Origin: Eretmocerus hayati
Lineage: Eukaryota > Arthropoda > Insecta > Hymenoptera > Aphelinidae
Reading direction: 5' to 3'
DNA: 64,000 nt
Assembly (NCBI GenBank): GCA_029851415.1
Contig: CM056743.1
Span: forward strand, 73,553,186 to 73,617,185
The notes under the pieces are model-generated. The model ran no database searches. It was given only the letters and a program-made list of their open reading frames with translations, and was not told where the DNA came from. Each line of letters opens with the position of its first letter. Positions within the stretch are counted from its first letter, which is position 1. Below, in pieces: positions 19,739-31,889 of this stretch. A program made the translations under genes and the position numbers.

Positions 19739-21169
19739 AATCATCAGAGCTCTTATAATACATTCTCACTGTTTCAAAAGAATCGGTCGGGGCAATTTAG
19801 AATCCTTTTATCTCAGAAACGGCCATGTTATCCCATTTTGCTTTTTCAAAGGGAGAAGCTATCATTTGATGGTAATGAAATTTTTGCTGAATTTTTTGTC
19901 AAAAAAATTTGTTTCACTTCAACAAAGCGTTTAGGTATACAGAAAATTATACTGTCCTTTCCATTTACGCGGGATCTTTCGACTGTGGGTCACAGTACTT
20001 AATGATAACGCCTCAAAAAATCACTACAATTTCATCTCTTGACTCTTCTGGCCGTATCTCTGCGTATGTATGTATTGTGTTGTATTCTATGACTCAGCAA
20101 AGCTCTTCCTTGATTCTGTCGATCTTTCATGGAAATGCGATGAATCACGAAAGAAAATATCGAAGTGAGCTACAGTTACTGACGAAATAACTTGATTGGG
20201 AACATTTTGGATATATTTACCTTTTCGTCGATTAGTATAGAATCACAAGACGAATCATTGTCGTCTTAGGATGGAACATCAACTCTATTACGTGAAATGC
20301 ATCTTCGATACACATAAAAAGAATTTGTTGAATTTTCAATTCACTTCTCGAAGATTTGTTCGCAATTTTCCATTGAAGAGTTGGTAACAGTTTTCTCCAA
20401 TCGGTAGGTTGATTGATCAACTAGATAATTCAATTCCAAGTCATGTGGATTGGGATTGGAAATTTGAACCGAGCAACCTCTCAAGGGTGATCATATCCGG
20501 ATGGGTAACATCACATTGAAGGCTGTCACGTGTAGGTCGTAAGAATATTGATTTGACTTCCTTCTCAAGGGTATATTATAAAAAATGCATGATATTGTTA
20601 GAAAGTAGTCGTCAGATGATGTTCTTGGGTCAGAATAACAAGTTTTTCCATGACCCCTGCGGGGAGATCATTTTAAGTCAGAATAAGAATAATAGAGCAA
20701 CTCATCCAGGTAGAATGGATGACTGTCTTGTTGGACTCTCTTATCAAGTTTTCGTACTCAAAGTGCCACAGGTTCCTGAGAGAATATTTCAAAATATAAT
20801 TCGCTTAGAATTAAGCAGTCATGCACATTGTAAAGACTTCCTGTGATAACAACCTGTACAGTGTGCGGAAATCCCAACACGGCATATGTGAGATCCCAGC
20901 GAATGTAGGGTTTCATATGTCGCGTTGGGAATTCCCAACACGGTGTTGGTCGGATTTTTGCTTCAGCTCGAACACGGTATTCCCCTCATTCGATGTGGTG
21001 TTTCTTCAACACCGGATCGTGAATAACTTATGCCCGCCGTGAAAGTACAGAACGGATCACGATGCTTCGTCGGCAGCTATAGGGCGAGTCTGGGGAATTT
21101 AGTTTCATCCACTAATATCTTCGGTTACGAATGATCTTTCTGAACGATTCAAAATACATTTTATATCAC
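19739..21169. other. Intergenic, nothing firm
   Basis: AT-rich flank. A short self-complementary word GTTGGGAATTCCCAAC near 20,925 and other TGTTGGG words suggest a small decayed element, but no boundaries could be set. Confidence 0.35.
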
Positions 21170-21291
21170 TCGTGCTGGAAACCCCACCGTTTCCATGTCG
21201 ACTGACGCGGGTGGGGAAGCCTGCAAACATGCGTTTTACCAAGCGTCTGCTGCCACGAGCAGACATGGAAACGAGGAGTTTCCACGCTTCG
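21170..21291. repeat. Long imperfect hairpin on the 3' side of the tyrosine recombinase gene
   Basis: Arms of about 28 bp (starting GTGCTGGAAACCCCACCG on one side and ending GGAGTTTCCACGC on the other) enclose a GC-richer middle. The outer edge ATATCACTCGTGCTGGAAAC resembles the outer edge of the hairpin at 24,598-24,716. Confidence 0.7.
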
Positions 21292-21382
21292 TAAAAAACA
21301 CCAGATGTTACTAGACAATTTCTCACACACGCACACACACACATGACGACACAAAAACCAATGCCATCACCGTAGGTTATGA

Positions 21383-21401
21383 AAAAAAAAAAAAAAAAAT
21401 G
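21383..21401 (+). repeat. Poly(A) tract
   Basis: About 19 consecutive A residues on the plus strand between the left hairpin and the recombinase 3' end. Confidence 0.9.
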
Positions 21402-21584
21402 CACGCAATAATATTATATTGGCGATTTTGATTATGGGAAAGAGAAAAATAACAGAAGACTAATACATGAACAATATATTATATTTCAATGGTCAATGTA
21501 TAAAATACAAGCTTCCGCTGTCAAATAAAAAATAATGTGATATTAAAATAGCAAAAATGGAAAATACCTCACACATAAAAATAT

Positions 21585-24195
21585 TCAATTTTGATTATGA
21601 GAATGAATGTGAATGTTAATAGTTCCACGATTGTGGATTTTGAGAATAGTAGGACCAAATCTGAATTCAGTCTCTTCAGCTTCAGAATTAGTCGAGTATT
21701 CATATTCTGAAGCAACCGAAGGAGCTCTCGAATGAGATGAGAAATTGCTTGTATCATTAAATGATGCTGGTGCTAAAACAGCAGCTTGAAGTAAAGATGA
21801 TCTGGGTAATGATTGCCTTACTGGAGTAACAGGCTGCTTCATATGAGAATTTGATTTAGCTTCGTTAACCACTTGAGTTGAAGGCTGAGACGCAGGTTCA
21901 TTCAACTCCACTGCATTTTCCATTACTATAAGATCATGGTGCTGAGACGATACTGAATTTGGTGATTGAGGCTCTTTAACCTCTAACTGACTCTGAACAT
22001 TTGTATCAGGAGATGGTGGTGCGTAACCAAATACTTCTGACAAATTTTTCCAAACACCAACTGAAGCATCGGAAGGAGGTTCAGGTGTAGATGTTCCAGC
22101 CATGAGCCTTTCGTCACCATGAACATCAAAACTATTGACTTCTTCTTGAGAATCACCTAAACACATAAAAAATGAAAAAGCCAATGATTACCTTGCAATA
22201 AAAATGAATGTAATTAAAAAATACAACCACTCACCTATATTACTATCCTCATGATCAGGTGCAACTGACTCGTCATCCGATGAAGCATTTAATAAGTCAT
22301 GGAAATCTGAATCAACTTCACCATCCAATGATGAAGAATGAGATGGTTTGTTGTGTGCTGACAATGTGGATGACTGAGGTTCTAAATTAGAACTTGAGAC
22401 AGGTGAACGTACAGTATTATCGGTTACTGGCAAACCAGAGCCTGATACTACTGACAAACCAGATGCGGGTGATGGGGTAACAAGTACATTTGATATTACT
22501 CTTGGCTTAACAACATGACTGGTAACAGCACTGCCATTAGGAGTAGGTGCATAACTAAAATCCTCTTCAAACATCTGAGACAGCTCCTCGTCAACATCTA
22601 CTGCTTTAGCTACCAAAGTGCGGTTAGGATTGCTAGATGGAGAAGTGAGAAGCTCATACCTGACACGTTGTTAAGGCTTGGCACAGGTGACAGCTGAATT
22701 AACAGATGTTGATGTAGTAGATACCTGCAAGGCAGGTGCTACATGAGGTTCTTGAAAAGAATCAGAAGATTCACTCAACAATAAAGATGTATTTGGTGGA
22801 TTAACAGGCAACAAACTATTACCACCAACTGAATAGGTAGATCTTGATGACTCGACTGATGTATTTAGCATTGATGAAGTAACAGTAGAATTTATACAGC
22901 TTGTTGAACTCATAGAACCCTGAGGTCGACGCCAACTAAGAACTACTGGTGCATGCCTTTGGAAAGAAGAATGTAAACGTGTAACTTGAGTTGGAACCAA
23001 ATTCTGACTTGATGATGGAACGATGGCATTTGGGCTTGAAATGGTTGCACTAGTACGCCTTGTACGTTGAGGACTTGACTTGTTCATATGGAGATGCTCA
23101 TTGTTGAAATTATATTGGACTATGGAAGTTTGATGTTGAGGTGGTAAAATAGCATTTGTGCATTGCTGAGATGGTAGTATAGCATTGGTAATTATATGCG
23201 AAACTTTATGCTTTCCAAACTTGGTGTCCTCCACATAACCAGAAGCACACTTGAGACTCTGCCAACGACCATGACGCATAAGTTCAACTTCATTGCAACC
23301 TGTCTCAGCATAAGCAAATGCGGATGACCTACGAATACTGTGACTAGTATATCTTTCGGGTTGAGATAAGCCAAGATATTCTGCAACTTTCTTTGGAACA
23401 CTGCCAATGGTTCTATCACCAGCTGCTTCATTGATGAAAGAACCATTACGATAAGTCAAGAAAAATCTGTCATTGTTGATGTAACGTCTAGCTTCCAAAT
23501 AACGTCTAACCACAAGATAAAATGGTCCAACAATGGAAAATGAATTCTTCTGAAAATTTTTGGTAGTCTCAGCTGGAACATTGATATACACAGCATTCTC
23601 AGTTAGTGTGACATACTGCATCAACAAATTCTTCAACTCACTCTTACGACAACACCCTATGACACCGATAATCAATATGACCTGAAAATAACAAAAAAAG
23701 ATTACAAATATGAATAAAATACATGAACCGTACACCAAATAGAAACATTTCCTTTATCAAAAAATATTCTATATCAGGAGCTTCCACAACAAATTGATTC
23801 ATGTGCTGCGTTGTAAGAATAAGAGCTTTCTTGGGAATGTGACGTCTGGACAAATTTGACAAATATGAATTCACATTGAGAAAAACACCAATGTCAAAAT
23901 TGTGATAAACTTTGACACACGCCTTAATCATGGAATGAACTGATCTTAATGTTGAGGCAGCATTGCCTTCAACAACACGCAGAGTCCTCAAATACACAAG
24001 AAGAGACTCCTCAGACAAAAGATCAGTATTACGGCTCTCACACCAAGATTTATAATCGTTATAGCGCTTCAAATATTTAGCTTTGGAAACAGGAGGTAAA
24101 GTTTCCAATTGAATTGCCCTTGCTTCAGCTCGAATATCGAGCGGCACATTTCGATCATCAGGACGATCGACGATGCGATAATTACGTCGGACCAT
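21585..24195 (-). CDS. Crypton-like tyrosine recombinase gene, spliced
   Basis: Exon 1 (24195-23734) starts MVRRNYRIVDRPDDRNVP and holds the SAM-like core-binding domain (YLKRYNDYKSWCESRNTD). A 52-bp intron (23733-23682, GTACGG...TTTTCAG) restores the frame FLFG|VILIIGV. Exon 2 holds the catalytic domain: Arg in GCCRKSELKNLL, HSIRRSSA (H-x-x-R), HGRWQS and the nucleophile Tyr in SGYVED, so all catalytic residues are visible. The frame meets TAA at 22671-22673, then continues in the same frame through a Ser/acidic tail. A second intron (22234-22157, GTGAGT...TTTAG) leads to a last exon ending at 21585 (TINIHIHSHNQN). The TAA may be a nonsense mutation or hide a third intron. Similar Crypton-type recombinases are widespread in insects. 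It would cut and rejoin DNA through a 3'-phosphotyrosine. Confidence 0.85.
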
Positions 24196-24271
24196 GATTA
24201 AAACAAGAAGTGAACATCCGAAAGTTGATAAAACGCATAAAAAACATGAAACGACACAACAAATTAGCAGC

Positions 24272-24430
24272 AGAACGAATGAAGGTTAGGCCGGCACACG
24301 CAGAAACAATGACGATACATAACATATGACACATATGTCATATATATAGATGAACGAAGGTTAGGCCGGCACACGCAGAAACAATGGCGATACATAACAT
24401 ATGACACATATGTCATATATACATATAGAT
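24272..24430. repeat. Tandem duplication upstream of the recombinase gene, two copies of about 80 bp
   Basis: The unit GAAGGTTAGGCCGGCACACG... occurs twice. Each copy ends in the palindromic stretch ATATGACACATATGTCATAT. The position (77-235 bp upstream of the start codon) makes it a candidate promoter or recombinase-binding repeat. Confidence 0.88.
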
Positions 24431-24597
24431 GAACCACTGGACGCGTAAAAAGAACTAGAGAGGAGGAGACACGGAAACAAACACTAGACAGATGGAAAAA
24501 GAGCCGTAGCAGACGACAAGAATGACGATTTGAAAACACACAAATTAATAATAAAAAACAATGAAAATAATGGTGGAGCACTCGTGATATAAAGTAA

Positions 24598-24716
24598 CAT
24601 ATGCAACTTGTGCTGGGCACTGCGTTTTTTCCGCGGAACTCGTGCTGAACGTCGGCTTCGCCGACGTCCAGCACTCGCCGCGGAAACACGCAGTTTCCAG
24701 CACTCGCTGCATAATA
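24598..24716. repeat. Long hairpin on the 5' side of the tyrosine recombinase gene
   Basis: Two arms of about 54 bp, roughly 85% complementary, meet at a three-base loop (GTCGGC-TTC-GCCGAC, centre near 24,658). Each arm carries TGCTGG words, CTGCGT and CCGCGG. Outer edges read TGCAACTTGTGCTGG and, on the other strand, GCAGCGAGTGCTGG, similar to the hairpin at 21,170-21,291. Confidence 0.88.
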
Positions 24717-26167
24717 TACTATTCAAGGTGATAGAGTCTGCGGATTGTATGGGAATTCGGTCACATGGAAAGTCGACAGTTATCCTTCTTCAGGGAATCG
24801 ATAAAAAACCCAAGATAATCGATATTCCAATAATCAAAACCCGAGAAAAGTCGGGCGAACCGAAGGAAATGTTTATCTACGAGTTCTTTTCTTCTTCTTT
24901 TACAAATATTGGCTATATCTCTCTGTTTAGCCTGACAGATGTGACTTGAGCCGTTACACGAGTTGATGTAGATGGCGTTAATTATACTGGTAAGAAGTAT
25001 AAACTTGAAGGTTGTATCTAGGAGTTATCTGAGCGCTGAATCTGAATCTGAGTTCACATTGGAATTTTAACCATTCCAAATAATTGTTTCGAGCACTTTC
25101 CCGTGAGATTGACTGTAGCATTTGAACTCCCAATGAATCAAGAATTACTAAGATATCGGAGGAATCATGTTTGTGTATAATAACGTGGGAACAATCAATA
25201 ACACACATAATCAAATAGATTCAGACAGTTACTTGTCAACACAACCCAAAAATCTTGATGGGCTTTTTATTGACTGATTAATTGATCAAAAATTGCATGA
25301 CATTGGCAAATTATGATTGCTGTTCCTGTTCTTCACATGATTCGTAACAAACTCAGTATGCAATATGGGGCTCTTGATCCATTAACAACAACTCGGGCAT
25401 GCTACCTAACTTCGGCGATAGCCTCTGGGTTGACAATAGACTAGTAACCGAAAGGTTCCGGTTTTGAATCCCAGAATGGGATATTTTTTTCTGCAATGTT
25501 TTTTCTATACGGAAAAAAAAATCTGATTCGGAGTTTATCAAGGGAGATGAGATGGGAAGTTGATTTCGAAATTAGAAAAATCAGAGAATAAAAAATTGAA
25601 AAGCGAAATTCAATCGAATGAGAAATTGAAATTGTTCCTGATAACTCGTTAGGCGACGTGAGGTACTGAATTTGTTATTAACTGAGTCGCAAACCATATC
25701 ACGACCTCAATCGGATCATGGACAGGACTTGCACATGCATTCTCAAACCTAAATATCAACCTCGGGTATTTCACATATCTGGATGTGGCTTTGATTCAGT
25801 AATAATGGATGATTTTGATAGATCCCAATGGGAATTCCATCGGAGTGAAACTTCGAATGAAGATGGGCGAAACTCTGATAGATGAATCATTGATTTCGGG
25901 AATAACCAATCAGTCTCAATCGAGTTCAGTGACTTCAATTTCTCATTCAATCTCTCATTCAATTGAATTTGCGTTTTTCGCACTTCCAATAGAGTCATAT
26001 TTCAGGTTATAAAAGCGCAAGAGCGTGCTGGAGGAGCCCGGAGCGGTGTTGGGAATTACCACTGCTGTGTTGACTTTTCCCCACGGCGTTGTGGAAACCT
26101 AGTCTTCAAATCAAGCAAAATTCCAACCAACATCGCGTTGGGTTTCCTCAACGAAACTGTTGACGAT
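24717..26167. other. Intergenic with one tRNA-like segment
   Basis: Mostly featureless AT-rich sequence. A tRNA-like stretch at 25,408-25,483 is listed separately. Short words GCGTTGGG/GTTGGAA near 26,050-26,150 may be a decayed small element. Confidence 0.35.
25408..25483 (+). ncRNA. tRNA-like segment (degenerate tRNA or SINE head)
   Basis: Contains an anticodon-arm-like ACTAGTAACCGAAAGG (loop CTAGTAA) and a B-box-like GGTTTTGAATCCC. The A-box region is poor (TAGCCTCTGGGTTG) and the acceptor stem does not close well, so it is a relic rather than a functional tRNA. A SINE head is an equal possibility. Confidence 0.35.
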
Positions 26168-29100
26168 GTACAACCTCGCACCTCGTAGATCAGTCATTTC
26201 TACAACTTACGGTGTAGGAAGATTTGGGCGCAACCATGAGAACGACGGGATTGTCTCAATTGGTCCCAAAAGAATGACGTGCATTGACCCTTCCGAAGGA
26301 CTTGGGAGGGTTCTCTGACCCAAATATTGGCCGGAGAGCAAGATGGGGAGTAGAAGGGAAAATCACCGCACAGGATCGGGTCTCACGGATAGTGCTTCTC
26401 TAGCCCATGCAGTACAGGAATTGTTGATCGCATCGGATCGAACTGAAGGCAGGTTCGATTGTTCTTGAAGAGGACATATGCTACGGCTTACCTGGATGGT
26501 TCGGAATGGAATTTTCGGGCGGATATGGCCCGAAGATCAGGATGGAATATGCGGTGGCTGTGGAGGACTCACGCTGCCTCATAATACAGTACTCCGAGAT
26601 ATAGCGTGAGATCACTGAGATTTATCAGATTGTATTGATGGCTTCGGAATTGAGGTATCTCATAGGCTAGACCGGGATTTTGAATGATTCTCCGTGTCAA
26701 GATCGGTCGGAGAGCAGAATCAAACAGTAAGAAGGCGAATCACAGTACAACCTTGCATCTCGTGGATCGGCCATCTCTCAAAGTTACGATAAGAGGGAAT
26801 ATGGTCGCAACCAAGAGAACGACGGAATCGTCTCGATTGGTCCCGAGAGGAGATTTGCTTCGGCTCGTTTGGAGAACCCGGGATGATTCTCTGGATCAAC
26901 TATGTCCCGTAGAGCAAGATGAAACAGTGAGAGGACGAATTACCGTACAGGATCGGGTCCCGTGGATAGTGCTTCTTTGGCCCATGCAGTACAGAAATAC
27001 TTGATCGGATCGAATCAAATTACTGGCAAGGTCGATTGTTCTTGAAGTGGACACGTGCAACGGCTTACCCGAATTGTTCGGAATGGTTTTTTTGGTCAGA
27101 TATGGCCCATAGATCAGGATGGAATAGTTGGAGGGCGGATAGCCGGGAGAGGAAGCTGTGGAGAAGTCACTCTCCCTAGGCATAGATTATACAGAGACAT
27201 ACAGTTGCATCACTGAGATTTACAGGATTGTATAGATTGTTTCGGAATTCGGGTAGCTCATAGACGAGACCGGGAGTTTGAATGATTTTCTAGGTCGAGA
27301 TCGGTCAAAGAGCAGAATCGAACAGTGAGAGAGTGAATCGCTGTAAAACCTTGCAGCTAGTGGATCGGTCATCTCTCGGACTTACGGTGGAGGAGAATTC
27401 TGTCGGAACCATGAGAACGACGGGATTGTCTCAATTGGTCCCAAAAGAATGATGTGCATTGACCCTTCCGAAGGACTTGGAAGGATTCTCTGACCCAAAT
27501 ATTGGCCGGAGAGCAAGGTGGGGAGTAGAAGGGCAAATCACCGCATAGGATCGGGTCTCGCGGATAGTGCTTCTCTGGCCCATGCAGTACAGGAATTGTT
27601 GATCGCATCGGATCGAACTGAAGGCAGGTTCGATTGTTCTTGAAGAGGACATATGCTACGGCTTACCTGGATGGTTCGGAATGGAATTTTCGGGCGGATA
27701 TGGGCCGAAGATCAAGATAGAATAGTAAAAGGACGAGTTGCCGTGAGCAATGGCTGTAGCGGACCCACGCTTCCTTATGCTACAGTATCCAGAGATATAC
27801 CATTGCGTCACTGAGATTTATAAGATGGTATCGATGGTCTCGAAATTGGGGTATCTCATAGGCTAAACCGGTATTTCAAATGGTTCTCCGTGTCGAGATC
27901 GGTGGAAGAGCAGAATCGAACAGTGAGAAGGCGAATCGCAGTACTACCTCTTATCTTGTAGATCGGTCATCTCTCGAACTCACAGTACAGGAGCATTTGG
28001 TCGCAGACATGAGAAGGACGGGATCGTCTCGGTTGGTCCCGAAGTGGAGATGTGCTTTGCCTCTTTTGAAGGACCCGGAATAATCCTCTGGAACAAATAT
28101 GGCCCGGAGAGCGATATAGATCAGTAAAAAAGCGAATCACGGTAAGCGATCGGGTCCCGTGGAAAGTGCTCTTTTGGCCCATGCAGTACAGAAATACTTG
28201 ATCGGATCGAATCGAACTACGAGCAGGTTCTATTGTCCTTGAAGTGGACATGTGCAACGGCTTACCCGAATGGTTCGGGAAAGTTTTTTTGGTCAGATAT
28301 GGCCCATTAATCAGGATGGAATAGTTGGAGGGCGGATAGCCGTGAGAGAAGGCTGTGGAGAAGTCACTCCCCCTAGGCATAGATCATACAGAGACATACA
28401 GTTGCATCACTGAGATTTATGGGATTGTATAGATTGTTCCGGGATTCGGGTATCTCATAGACGAAACCGGGAGTTTGAATGATTCTCTAGGTCGACATGG
28501 CTTGAAGAGCAGAATTGAACAGTAAGAGGGCGAATGGCAGTACAACCTTGCATCTCGTGGATCGGTCATCTCTCAAACTTACGGTAGAGGAGAATCCGGT
28601 CGCTACCATGAGAACGATGCGATCGTCTCGATTGGTACCGAATTGGACATGTGCTCCGCCTCTCTCGAAGGACCCGAAATGATCCACTGAATCAAATGTG
28701 TGCGGGAGAGCGATATGGTACAGTAAAAGGGGGAATCACCGTAAGGGATCGAGTCCCGTGGATAGTGCACCTTTGGCACATGCAGTACAGAAATTGTTGA
28801 ACCGGATCGAATCGAACTGCGGGCGAGGTTCGAATGCTCATGAAGTGAACATGTGCAACGGCTCACCCGGATGATTCGGCATACTTTTCTAGGTCGGATA
28901 AGGCCCAAAGATCAGGATGGAACACTTGGAGGGCGGATAGCCGTGAGAAATGGCTTTAGAGAACTCACTCTCCCTGGGCATACATTTTCCAGGATTATAT
29001 GAGTCCATCGCTGAGATATATGTGATTGTGTTGAATGTATCAGAATTCGTTGATCTCATCCGCTAGACCGGGACTTGCGATGATTCTCTGGGTGAAGATC

Positions 29101-31885
29101 GGCCTAAGAGCAGAATCGAACAGTGAGAGGCCAAATTGCAGTACAACCTTGCATCTCTTGGATCGTTCATCTTTTCAATTCACGAAAGAGGAGAATCTCG
29201 TCACATCCATGAGAACGACGGGTCGTCTCGATTGGTCCCGAAGAGGAGATGTGCTTCGGCACCTCTGAAGAACCCGAAATGAGTTTCTGAACCAAATATG
29301 TCCCGGAGAGCAAGATGGAACAGTGAGAGGGCGAATTACCGTACAGGAACGGGTCCCGTAGATAGTGCGTCTCTGGCCCACGCGTACAAGGATTGTTGAT
29401 CGCAACGAATCGAACTACAGGCAAACTATGACCGTGCTTACCCAGATGGTTCGGAATGGGTTTCCTGGTCGAATAAGGCCCATAGAGCGAAATGGAACAG
29501 TGAGAGGGCGGGATGCCGTGAGCGATGGCTATAGAGGGACCACGTTCCTCAATGATACAGTATTCAGAGATATACTGTTACATCACTGAGATTTATGGGA
29601 GTACATCGATGGATCCGGAATTCGCGTATCTCATCGGCTAGGCCGGGATTTTGAATGATTCATTAGGTCGAGATCGTTCTAAGAGCAGAATTGGACAGTA
29701 AGATGGCGAATTGAGATACAACCTTGCATCTTCTAGATCGGTCGTCTCTCCTACTTGCAGTAGAAGAGAATTGCGACGCAACCATGAGGACGACAAACTC
29801 GTCTCGGTTGGTCCCGAAGTGGAGATCTGCTTCGGCTCTCTAAAATGACTTGGAATGATTCTTTGAATCAATTATGGCCCAGAGAGCGAGATGGAACAGT
29901 AGAAGGGCGGAGTACCGTACACAATCAGGTCCCGTGGATAGTGGTTCTCTAGCCCCTGGAGTACAGAAATCGTTGATGGCAACGAATCGAACTACAGGAA
30001 AGTTTCGATTGTTCTTGAAGTGAATGTGTGCAACGGCTTACTTGAATGGTTCGAAATGGTTATGTTGGGTCGGGTATGGCCGAAGAACAGGGTGGATCAG
30101 TAAAAGGGCGGGTTGCCGTGAGCAATGGCTGTAGTGGACTCACACTTCCTTATAATACAATATTCAGAGATATACCGTTGCATCGATGACATCTAAGAGA
30201 GTAAATCGATGGTTCCGGAATTGAGGTATCTCATAGGCTACAACGGGATATTGAATGATTCTCCGCGTCGAGATGTGCCGAAGAGCAGATTCAAACAGTA
30301 AGAGGGCGAATCACAGTACAACCTTGCATCTCGTGGATTGGCCATCTCTCAAAGTTACGGTAGAGGGGAATATGGTCGTAACCATGAGACACGACGGGAT
30401 CGTCTCAATTGGTCCCAGAATGGGCATGTGCATTGGCCTTTCCGGAGGTATCTGAACGATTCTTTGACTCGAATATGGCTCGGAGAGTGCTATGGAACAT
30501 TCAGAGGGCGAATTACCGTAAAGGATCGGGCCTCTCGGATAGTGTCTCTCTGGCTCATGCAATACAGGAAACGTCGATCGCATCAAATCAAACTGAAGGC
30601 AAGTTTCGATTGTTCTTGAAGAGGACATGTGCAACAGCTCACCCAAATGGTTCGGAATGGTTTTTCTGGTCAGTCATAGCTTAAAGATTAGATTGGAATG
30701 GTAAGAGGGCGGGTGGCCGTGAGAAATGGTCGTAGAGAACTCATGCTCCCTAATGATACAGTATTCAGAAATATACCGTTGCACCGTTGACATTTATGAG
30801 ATTGTATCGATGGTTCCGGAATCAAGGTATCTCATAGGCTGGGCCGGGATTTTGAATGATGCTCCGTGTCACGATCAGTCGGAGAGCAGAATCGAACAGT
30901 AAGAGGGCGAATTGCAGTACTACCTTGTATCTCGTGCATCTCCGATCTTTCCAACTTACGGATGAGGAGAATTTGGGCGCAACCATGAGGACGATGCGAT
31001 CGTCTCGATTGGTCCCGAAGTGGATATGTGCTTCGGCTCTCTTGTAGGACTCGGAATGATTCTCTGAATCAAATATGGCCCAGAGAGCAAGATGAATTAG
31101 GAAGAGGGCAAATCGACGCACTGGGTCTGGTCCCGTCAATAGTGCTCCTCTGGCCCATGCAGTACAGGGATTGTTGATTGCATCAAATCGAACTACAAGC
31201 CAGTTTCGATCGTTCTCGAAGTGGAATTGGGCAACGGCTCACCCAAAAGATTCTGAATGTCTTTCTGGGTCTGATATGACTCGAAGATCATGATGGAATA
31301 GTCGAAGTGCGAACAGTAGAAGGGCGAATCTACGAACAGGAGCGGGTACCGTGGATAGTGTTTCTCTGGTCCATGCAGTACAGTAATTCTTGATCGCATC
31401 GAATCGAACTACAGGCAAGATTCGATTGTTCTTGAAGTGGACATGTGCAACGGCTGACCCGAATGGTCCGTAATGGTTTTTGGGCCAGATAGTCCCAAAG
31501 ATCAGGATGGGGTAGTGAAAGGCCGGGTTGCCGTGAGCAATCGTCGCAGAGGGCTCACGCTTCCTAATGATACAGTATACAGAGATATACCCTTGCATCG
31601 CTGTGATTCATGGGATTGTATCGATGGTTTCGGAATTGAGGTATCTCATAGGCTAGACCGGGATTCCAAATGATTTTCCGTGTCGAGATCGGTGGAAGAG
31701 CAGAATCGGCAGTAAGAGGGCGAATCGCAGTTCTACCTCGCATTTCGTGGATCGCTCATCTCTCGAACCTACGGTGGAGGAGGACTTGGTCGTAACCATG
31801 GGAACGACCGACGGGATCATCTCAATGGGTCCTGGACTGGGCATGTACATTGGCCCTCACGGAGGTATCTGAATGATTCTCTGAG
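26168..31885. repeat. Satellite DNA with higher-order repeat: about 600-bp trimers of about 200-bp monomers
   Basis: The block holds about 28 diverged monomers, each recognisable by a core close to ATGGAACAGTGAGAGGGCGA. Three monomer types alternate. Type A contains GACCGGGATTTTGAATGATT; type B contains GGCCCATGCAGTACAGGAAT; type C contains ATGGCCCATAGATCAGGATG and a GAGATTTATGGGATTGTAT segment. The A-type start recurs at 26671, 27269, 27867, 28466, 29067, 29642, 30242, 30843 and 31657, spacings of 575-601 bp except the last (814 bp). That last unit holds a fused C/B monomer near 31,300, a footprint of out-of-phase recombination. No coding capacity is seen. Confidence 0.92.
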
Positions 31886-31889
31886 TTGT

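Noticed and set aside
24264..24726. Overlapping minus-strand ORFs of 141 and 80 aa upstream of the recombinase
   Set aside because: Made of the 80-bp tandem duplication and the hairpin arms; no coding features.
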